DNA from: Chrysophaeum taylorii
Taxonomy: Eukaryota > Sar > Pelagophyceae > Pelagomonadales > Pelagomonadaceae
DNA: 64,000 nt
Direction of reading: 5' to 3'
Assembly: GCA_029834535.1 (NCBI GenBank)
Contig: JAQMWT010000578.1
Location: 62,001-126,000, forward strand
This document shows, piece by piece, positions 55,701 to 64,000 of the stretch (the stretch's first letter is position 1; every line of letters begins with the position of its first letter). The notes beneath the pieces were generated by a model. It was not told the origin of the DNA, made no database searches, and saw nothing but the letters and a program-made list of their open reading frames with translations. The translations under genes were made by a program, and so were the position numbers.

Positions 55701-58700
55701 ACCAGCCTAGCTCGTATCCTAAGGCCATCATGCCGACGTCCGCACCCCATCATACGTCGTCTCCGACGAATAGCCTGTCGCCGCTGCCTGCCGGCGTCCC
55801 GAGCAGCTCGATGCCTACTGCGAGCCCCTCTGCCATTCCGAGCGTGTCACCGTCTCTTGCACCATTGGCGATGCCGAGCTCCTGGCCATCGTTCCTTCCC
55901 ACGAAAGAACCCATCTCCACGAGGACTGTCGCCCCGTCTGCGAAGCCAACGAGCACGCCGAGTTCGTTGCACGCTTCCAAGCAGCCTAGCTCGTATCAAT
56001 CTGCTTTAGAGGTCCCCTCAAGCTTTCCAACAACTGGCGCACCCAGTGCTGCATCAAAGAGCCAACAACCGCCTGACGACGTTCCCGAGTTTCCAATTAC
56101 CTCGCCAACATCCACGCCAGTTCAAACAACAACCCAGCCAACATCCCCTCCCTCGACAAAGCAGTCGCCAAGTTCGTTTCCAACCACGATACCCTCGTCC
56201 GTGCCAGCCTCAAATCCGACATTAACGATGGTTCCGTCAGTATCATCAAGCAGCACGCCAAGTCCGAGACCATCAAGCCAGCATCAGACTGTAAGCCCAT
56301 CGGCGACTCGGTCCGCGATACCATTGAGCACCCCCAGAAACAACAAGCCATCATCGCTTCCAACGAGCACGATTACCGCTGAGCCGACGGCCGCTCCATC
56401 TGCTGCGAAACCATATACCGAGGCGACCAAGTCGCCGACGACAACAACCTATAAGTACCCCACCTCGTTTTTTCCGAGTGACATTCCCTCTCCGATTCCA
56501 GTGTCGATTCCAACGGCAACGTTACCGTTGCCTCTTCCATCATCAATGCCGAGAGTGATACCAACAAGCTGCCCGTCGGCTACTTCCTCCGTAGCACCAT
56601 CGCGAAATTACGCCGCCACGCCATCGGGAATTCCGACGAATGTTGTTCCTAGTTTACTTCCGACTTCCGGGCCATCTGAATCATCGTCATTTTTTGCCCC
56701 TACAAGTCAACCCAGTTCGTTTCTGACCACTTTTGTGCCATCTCCAGTTCCATTCGCAACGCTGATGTCGATTCGGCCTACGAGTTTACCCAGCTCCGCG
56801 CTTACAGGGAGTCCCTCGAGCATTCTAAATGAGATACCAAGCGCTCCGCTGACGACAAGCCAACCATCTGTGATACCGACCGCTGCTGAACCTTCAGTGA
56901 CACCAATGAACGCCTCCGAGCCGTCAACATTGCTTCCCACCAAAGCACCAACCTCTCCACCATCAGCCATGACCTCGGTAAATCCAACGAGCACATCTAG
57001 CTCTTTTCCTACTTCAACGCCCGTAAAGCAGCAGCCAGGCTCACGTCCCTCTACCGTGCCCTCATCAGCAACCATCTCATACCCAACGCCGAATCCGACG
57101 CTGCTGCCTCTGAATGTGCCAAACTCCCAGCCTACTGGAAGTTACTTGAGCTTCTTCCCAAGGAGCGTGCCGAGTGCATTGCCTTCAACCCAACCAATCA
57201 GGACCCCCTCCACAGCTTCATCTGGTATGCCGTCAAGCGCACCGAGCTCCTCGCCATCATCGCTCCCCACATCCACCACCAAAGTTCTGACCCCTGTGCC
57301 AAGCGCAAGTCCCTCTGTTGTAGATGCGACGAACACTCCCAGCACATCGCCCTCATCGACACCCTCCAAGCAATCTAGCTCAAAGCCCACTGTGGCTGCG
57401 ACATCAGCTCCCATCTCGCACGCAACAACAAATCCAACGACATTGCCTTCGATGTTGCCGAGCTCATTCGCAACTGCTAGTCCCTCAAACTTTCCTAGCC
57501 GTGTTCCAAGTTCATCGCTGTCGAGCCAGCCTCCTGGATCATTTACAGCCGCCCCGTCAGTGACACTATTAAGCGCACCGAGCTCAACGTCCACGGCAAG
57601 TCCCACGAGATTCTCTAGTAGCGGTTCGAGTGGTTTGTTGCCCTCGAGCCCACCATCTACAGCGCAAGCAGCAGCCCCATCAGTGATGCCATCAAGCGAT
57701 CCCAGCTCTTGGCCAATTCCGCTTCCCACAGACACCTCAGCGTCTGCGCCCACATCCGCACCCCTTGCGCATCCTACGACCGTATTTAGCTCGGTGCCGT
57801 CGTCAAAGTCGGCGAAACAGCCAGTCGTACATCCCACTGTGGCGCCGACGTCGGTTCCTGTCTCATTCTTGACAATGAGTCCATTGCAACTGCTGCCTTC
57901 ATCGGAGCCCACGAAGCAGCCAATCATACATCCTGGTGTGATGCCGACGTCAGTTCCTGTCTCGGTCCCGACATTGAATCCATTGCCGCTGCCGTCGTCG
58001 GAGCTAACGAAGCAGCCAGTCTCACATCCCGATGTGGTGCCAACGCCAGTTTCTGACTCGCAGCTGCCGTTGTCAGAGCCCACAAAGCAGCCAGTCATTT
58101 GTCCCGGCGTGGTACCGACGTCAGTTACGGTCTCACCGCTGCCATCGTTGGACCCCACGGAGCCCACGAAGCAGCCAATCATACATCCCGGTGTGGTGCC
58201 TACGTCATTTAGTGTCTCGCCGCTGCCGTCGGGGTCCATGGAGCCTACAAAACAGCCAATCATACATCCAGGTGTGGTGCTGACGTCAGTTCCTGTCTCA
58301 TTCCCGACATTGAATCCATTGCCGCTGCCGTCGTCGGAGCCCACTGACAAGCCAATCTCATATCCCGACATAGTGCCAACTTCAGTTTCTGTCTCGCAGC
58401 TGCCGTTGTCGGAGCCCACGAAGCAGCCAATCACATATCCCGGCGAGGTGCCGACTTCAGTTACGGTCTCGCCGCTGCCGTCGTCCGAGCCTATGGAGCC
58501 CACGAAGCAGCCAATCTTACAACCTAATATGGTGCCGACAACAGCTCCTGTCCCGTGCCCAACAATGAGCACATTGTCGCTGCCGTCGTTGGAGCCCACT
58601 GAAAAGCCAATCTCATATCCCGGCAAGGTGCCGACGTCAGTTTCTGACTCGCAGCCGCCGTCGTCGGAGCCCACGAAGCAGCCAATCACATATCCCGGCG

Positions 58701-61700
58701 TTGTGCCGACGTCATTTAAGGTCTCGCCGCTGCCGTCGTCGGAGCCCACGAAGCAGCCAATCTCATATCCCGGCGTTGTGCCGACGTCATTTAAGGTCTC
58801 GCCGCTGCCGTCGTCGGGTTCCATGGAGCCCACAAAGCAGGCAATCTTGTATCCCAGTATGGTGCCGACGTCAGTTCCTGTCCCGTTCCCAACAATGAGT
58901 ACATTGCCGCTGCCATCGTCGGAGCTCACGAAGCAGCCAGTCTCATATCCCGATGTAGTGCCAACGTCAGTTTCTGACTCGCAGCTGCCGTCCTCGGAGC
59001 ACATGAAGCAGCCAATCTTATATCCCGGCGTGGTGGCCTCGCTGCTGCCGTCGTCGGAGCCCACGGAGCCCACGAAGCAGCCAATCTTGTATCCCAATAT
59101 AGTGCCGACGACAGCTCCTGTCTTGTTCCCAACAGTGAGCACATTGCCGCTGCCGTCGTCAGAGCTCACTGAAAAGCCAATCTTATACCCCGGCGAGGTG
59201 CCGACGTCAGTTTCTGGCTCGCAGCTGCCGTCGTCGGAGCCCACGAAGCAGCCAATCACATATCCCGGCGTTGTGCCGACGTCATTTAGTGTCTCGCCGC
59301 TGCCGTCGGGGTCCGTGGAGCCTACAAAGCAGCCAATCATACATCCAGGTGTGGTGCCGACGTCAGTTCCTGTCTCGTTCCCGACATTGAATCCATTGCC
59401 GCTGCCGTCGTTGGAGCCCACTGAAAAGCCAATCTCATATCCCGACAAGGTGCCGACGTCAGTTTCTGTCTCGCAGCTGCCGTTATCGGAGCCCACGAAG
59501 CAGCCAATCACATATCCCGGCGTGGTGCCGACTTCAGTTACGGTCTCGCCGCTGCCGTCGTCGGAGCCTATGGAGCCCACGAAGCAGCCAATCTTACATC
59601 CTAATATGGTGCCGACAACAGCTCCTGTCCCGTGCCCAACAATGAGCACATTGCCGCTGCCGTCGTTGGAGCCCACTGAAAAGCCAATCTCATATCCCGA
59701 CAAGGTGCCGACGTCAGTTTCTGACTCGCACCTGCCGTCGTCGGAGCCCACGAAGCAGCCAATCTCGTATCCCGGTGTGTTGCCGACGTCAGTTTCTGTA
59801 TCGCAGCTGCCGCTATCGGAGCCCACAAAGCTGCCAATCATATGTCCCGGCGTGGTGCCGACGTCAGTTACGGTCTCACCGCTGCCGTCGTTGGAACCCA
59901 CAGAGCCCACGAAGCGGCCAGCCTTATATCCCAGTATCGTGCCGACGTCAGTTCCTGTCCCGTTCCGAACAGTGATTACATTGCCGCTGCCGTCGTCGGA
60001 GCCCATGAAGCAGCCAATCTCATATCCCGGCGTTGTGCCAACGTCAGTTTCCGTCTCGGAGCTGCCGTCCTCGGAGCACATGAAGCAGCCAATCATATAT
60101 CCCAGCTGGTTGCCGACGACAGGTACCGTCTCGCCACTGCCGTCGTCGCAACCCCCAAAGCAGCCAATAGTACATCCCGGTTTTGTGCCGACGTCAGTTC
60201 CTATCTCGTTCCCGACAAAGACTACATTGCCGCAGCCGTCGAATGAGTCCACTAGGCAGCCAATCATACATCCCGGCGTGGTGCCGACGTCATTTACAGT
60301 CTCGCCACCACCGTCGTCGGAACCGATAAAGCAGCCAATCTTACACCCTGGCGTGGTTCCGACGTCAGTTCCTGTCTCGCCACTGCCGTCGTCGCAGCCA
60401 ACGAAGCAGCCAATCGAACATCCCGGCGTGATGCCTACGTCAATTCCTGTCTCGTTCCCAACAATGAGTACATTTCCGCTGCCATCGTCGGAGCCCACGA
60501 AGCAGCCAATTTTACATCCCGGCGTGGTGCCGACGTCATTCACACTATCGCCGCAACCCTCGTCGGAGCTTACGAAGCGGCCAGTCTTATACCCTGGCGT
60601 GGTGCCGACGTCAGTTCCTGTCTTGCCGCTGCCGTCGTCAGAGCCAACGAAACAACCAATCTTATATCCCGGTGTAGTGCGAACGTCAGTTCCTGTCTCG
60701 TTGCCGGTAATGAATCCATTGCCACTGCCGTCGTCAGAGTCGACGAAACAGCCAATCTTATATCCCGGTGTGGTGCCGACGCCAGTTCTTGTCTTGCCAC
60801 TGCCGTCGTCGCAGCCCACGAACCAGCCAATCATGTATCCCCGCGCGGTGCCGACGTCACTTATTATCTCGCCGCCACCGTCGTCGGAACCCACGGAACC
60901 CACGAAGCTGCCAATCTTATATCCCAATATAGAGCCGACAACAATACCTGTCTTGTTTCAGATAATGACACCATTGCCGCTGCCGTCTTCGGGGCTCACG
61001 AAGCATCCAGTCTCATCACCGAGAGTGGTGCGGACGTCAGCTCCCATCTCGTTCCTGACCAAGAATCCATCGCCACAGGCGTTGTCCGAGCCCACAAAGC
61101 AGCCAATCGTATCTCCCAGTGTGGTGCCTACGTCATTTTCTGTCTCATTCCCAACACTGAACCCCTCGCCGGAGCCGTTGTCGGAGCTAGCAATCGTATA
61201 TTCTAGTGTGGTGCCGACGTCAGCTCCATTCCTGACAGAGAATCCATCGCGACTGCCGGCGTCGGAGCCTACAAAGCAGCCAATCGTATCTCCCAGTTTG
61301 GTTCCGACGTTGGGTCTGATCTCGTTTCCAACAATGAACCCATCGCAGCTGCCGACGTCGGAGCCCACGAAGCAGCCAATCGAATATCCTGCGCCGACGT
61401 CAGATCATTTCTCGTTCACAACAATGAATCCAGTGCAGTTACCGTCTAGCGCCCCGAAATCATTCCCATCTCCAAGTCCCTTGAGATTCCCAAGCAGTGT
61501 GCCGAGAGCATGGCCTTCGATCGAATCATTTGGATCATTCTCAGCTGCACAAATAACGACGCCATCAAGCGTACGGAGCTTCTTGCCTTCGTCGCTTTCC
61601 GCCAATGCTCCAACCTTTTCACCTACAACCGCACCCTCTGCACAGCCGACAAGCGCGCCCAGCCCGTCGCCGTCGTTGCCGCCCTCGAAGCCATCCAGCT

Positions 61701-64000
61701 CGTATCCCTCTTCGGTTCCTACATCAGTCCCTATTTCGTTTCCAACATCAAAAGTTTCGCCATCGCCCTTCATTGTGCCAAGCTTGTTCCCAACCACCGG
61801 TCCTTGGAGGTTCCCTAGCATCATTCTGAGCACATCGCTGTGGCGCCAGCCGTATGGATCGCCGTCAGCTTCCCCATCGGCGGAGCCATCAAGCGGGCTC
61901 GGCTCGTGGTCGTCGTCGCTGTCAACCAAAGCTCCATTCTCCTCCGCGCCTACGGTCGCGCCATATGCACGGCCATCACATCCAAGCTTTCATCAAGGAG
62001 AGTTCTCAGCATCGCCCAGTTCAATAGTCTTCGCTGAGTCGCAGCCATCGACGCTTGAACGCGGCGGGAGCTGGACGGTTCAAAGCTCCTCACAACCTTC
62101 GAGGATTCCAACCGCAAGCACCTCGTTTCCTTCAAGTATACCAGTCAACCCGAGCTCCTTGCCAACACCACTCTCGAGCTCAAGTCGCGCACGACCCTCC
62201 GTGTTTCCCACTGTTGCTCCATCGAGTGAACCAGATGTTCAGGTGTCGTGGGTGCCGACTCACCCTGCATCGATGCAGCCAATTCCACCACCAACGATTC
62301 AACCCAGCAAAGCATCAATAGCTGCCCAAACAACTAGCTCTCCGACATTGCCGCCACCAGAAATAGTGACCATTGCTCCGACGAAAAGTGTCTCGTCCGT
62401 GCCGAAAGCTCTGATGCTTAACTCCTCGCGCTTGCCAACCATCAAACCAACAAGTGGTGCATCCATGGTGCCTACTACAGGTGGTCTGATAACGATAGCA
62501 AGCACGTGTGAGGAACTCGACATTCCCGAGCCGCCTAAGCTCCTCTCGGCGCAATTTAGTTCCAGTGGCGCACGATTATATCTCTTCTTCGACTCGCCGA
62601 CGAATCGCGCCCCGCGTGTCGCTGGTGAAGAGTTTGCATGCAACGAGCTGGTTGAATTCTCAGATGTAGAAATGACGACATGCATGTGGGTGAATTCGAC
62701 GTTAGTGACTTCTGTCATCAGCGACGCTGTGGACTTCATGCCAGGAAGCAATGTCACGCTCCTAGGTGGTGTGTTGGGTGCGATGTGTGCGAACAACGAA
62801 CGGTGCGAGTCACTGTTTCAATTCAAAGACGCGCGCCAGGACTTTCGTGTGTTGATATGATGTAATGACCCTTCAGTTTGGTATGTTCCCAGGTGCGAGT
62901 GCTACAAATCGGCGAACGAGATGACCATTGATGCAACCGGGCCCGCAAATGCCATCGTACCGCGTTCAGTATTTCAGGGACCAGCTTTGGTCTCTGTTTG
63001 CGACAATTTTACCCTGCGGGCCGATCAATCAACCGGCAGCGGTGGTCGGAAAATGACGTATTTCTGGAGTGCAGCCGCCGCCACGAAGAGTGCGATGTTG
63101 GCCGCGGCGGTGGACCGCGCGCAAGGGAACAGCTTCTTCGATTTGTCGAACTCCGAGTTGGATGAAATCATCGTTGTCACCTCGTTGCTCGAAATTACGT
63201 TGAGCCTGACGAATTTTCTTGAGGTTCGCCACAAAACTCTCAGTCATGTCTCTCGGATTGATCGTGCTTTCTTCATAGGTCAACACGACTTCTAGCTACA
63301 GTACTCGACTGACTTACGACCGGATCCCGTCGCTCGTGATTATCGGCGGCGCCAGCACCATTTTAGCGAGTCGAAGCGAGGCTCTCTCAATCGAAGCAGA
63401 AGGTTTTGCAACAAATTGTGACGGGAGAGCCGCCTTCGAGCGTCAAGTTGACTTCTTTTGGACGCTTTTTGAGGAGCAACCAGACGACGGGTCTCTACTT
63501 CGCACGGATTATGTGTCGATCGCCAACAACAAGCGCTTTTTCAAGCTCAACGCCTTCGCAGAGCCCGGAGTCTTTTGTGATCGGAATCCATACACATTTC
63601 ATGTCGTGTGCGTTACGTTCACGTAAGCCGTCGACCACAGGCCTTGGCGTCAAACGCCTCCTACGTGCTCCGCACTACTGTTGCCGACCAGGCCTTCTCG
63701 GAGCTAAATAACACGCAAGACGTGTCTATTACGGTCGGCGTGGGCAAAGTCGTCGCGCTCATTGACGGTGGGGCGAACCAATCGGCCTCGACGCTGGAGG
63801 ATATTTCGCTCTCAGCGACCGCATCATACGACGAAGATGATCCAACAGCAACACTGTTGTTCCGATGGCGTTGCGCGTCGGAGAACGCGAGCTTCTGCGA
63901 CGAGATCCAAATGACATCGGGCCCCGTGCTTTCTATAGCGGCTGGGACGCTAGTGCCAAACACAACATACACGTTCAGCGTTGATGTCTTCTCACAGGAT
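52718..64000 (+). CDS. Giant Pro/Ser/Thr-rich surface protein with REJ region (4 exons seen, 3' end beyond window)
   Basis: Exons: 52718-62850, 62893-63223, 63279 to about 63605, and 63641 beyond 64000. Introns are 42, 55 and about 35-38 nt, GT-AG. The start MTRVWRGSWRRRVLAVAAVV is a signal peptide; residues about 25-195 form a Cys-containing domain (YIAYFLEFKFYAGASGTWAF, GGFFGVYDQNSTAI). Then about 3,050 residues of P-S/T-rich repeats form a mucin-like stalk. From residue 3263 a folded part begins: TCEELDIPEPPKLLSAQFSS, RLYLFFDSPTNRA, a Cys-containing C-M-W-V-N-S-T segment. Exons 2-4 continue CECYKSANEMTIDATGPANA, LRADQSTGSGGRKMTYFWSA and, in exon 4, LEDISLSATASYDEDDPTAT followed by LLFRWRCASENASFC, the repeated Asp-rich turn and W-x-C strand of a REJ (receptor for egg jelly) module. 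REJ modules occur in polycystin-family and other surface proteins, so a polycystin-type membrane end may follow past 64000. Confidence 0.75.
53441..55140 (+). repeat. 192-bp tandem coding repeats, about nine copies
   Basis: TCCCCGACATCCAACCCTGT recurs at 53441, 53633, 53825, 54017, 54209, 54401, 54593, 54785 and 54977, every 192 bp. Each 64-residue unit reads SPTSNPVESPSG(A/T)PSSLP, then NSMPTPAPTSNPSS and PTSLPSTVPRASPSAQPS. Because the unit is a multiple of three, long open frames also appear in other frames and on the minus strand. Confidence 0.95.
57840..61400 (+). repeat. Imperfect PTKQPI..P..VPTSV repeats, about 60 copies
   Basis: Units of about 17-30 residues, with the core SSEPTKQPIxYPGVVPTSVxV and variable spacers (VSPLPSSEP, PVPFPTMSTLPLPS). 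They are higher-order: blocks of several units recur, for example around 58.7-58.8 kb and 59.5 kb. The minus strand is also free of stops for 3.8 kb here (57142-60927), an effect of the repeated codons. Confidence 0.9.

Noticed and set aside
57142-60927. 1,261-codon antisense frame as a gene
   Set aside because: It lies wholly within imperfect coding repeats of the opposite strand, so lack of stops follows from repeated codons; no start context or independent domain. Kept only as a low-interest finding.

Overview
The window reads as nuclear DNA of a GC-rich, compact eukaryotic microbe, most likely a photosynthetic stramenopile of the pelagophyte (Aureococcus-like) kind. This placement is inference. 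It rests on eukaryote-only families (RBX1, SAMHD1-type HD protein, TMEM185-RING, UDP-glycosyltransferase), very short spliceosomal introns (35-90 nt), Pro/Ser/Thr-rich cell-surface proteins ending in a REJ module, and mostly single-exon genes. I saw no bacterial operon signals, CRISPR array, rRNA or convincing tRNA.

Layout. 0-3.5 kb: the end of a gene entering from the left, then a beta-lactamase/PBP-like hydrolase convergent with a UDP-glycosyltransferase. 3.5-5.3 kb: a decayed DDE transposase. 5.3-12.5 kb: a 99-aa membrane protein and a 2,265-aa PH/RanBP2-finger protein with nested repeats. 12.5-19.5 kb: RBX1 with two tiny introns, two transglutaminase-like paralogues flanking a tyrosinase-like protein, and a double Dabb protein. 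19.5-24.8 kb: a dense block (ankyrin, divergent mitochondrial-carrier-like, CS/thioredoxin/FKBP, TMEM185-RING). 26.7-28.6 kb: a membrane-anchored NikA-like solute-binding protein whose two lobes are in swapped order. 28.6-32.8 kb: repeats and a Helitron fossil. 32.8-36.4 kb: a 14-exon gene joining a pentameric ligand-gated-channel-like module to a TPR array with one TPR per exon. 36.4-39.7 kb: repeat-poor non-coding DNA and a LINE fossil. 39.7-46.8 kb: LEA2-like, CCDC24-like, ankyrin, RidA, Cys-rich secreted and SAMHD1-like genes. 48.5-49.9 kb: a putative lytic polysaccharide monooxygenase. 52.7-64.0 kb: a giant Pro/Ser/Thr-rich protein with a C-terminal REJ region that runs off the right edge.

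Packing is extreme in the gene-dense parts. Four convergent pairs overlap at their 3' ends by 4-22 bp, and four divergent pairs share 19-50 bp between start codons. An AACCCT/AGGGTT motif sits just upstream of about nine starts. The genes do not form one pathway. A recurring theme is surface and extracellular biology: tyrosinase plus transglutaminase-like proteins, the LPMO, Cys-rich and mucin-like proteins, a solute-binding receptor-like protein and a channel-like protein. The three strongest candidates for something undescribed are the lobe-swapped NikA-like protein, the channel-TPR fusion, and the 168-bp exon-intron cassette array inside that fusion.
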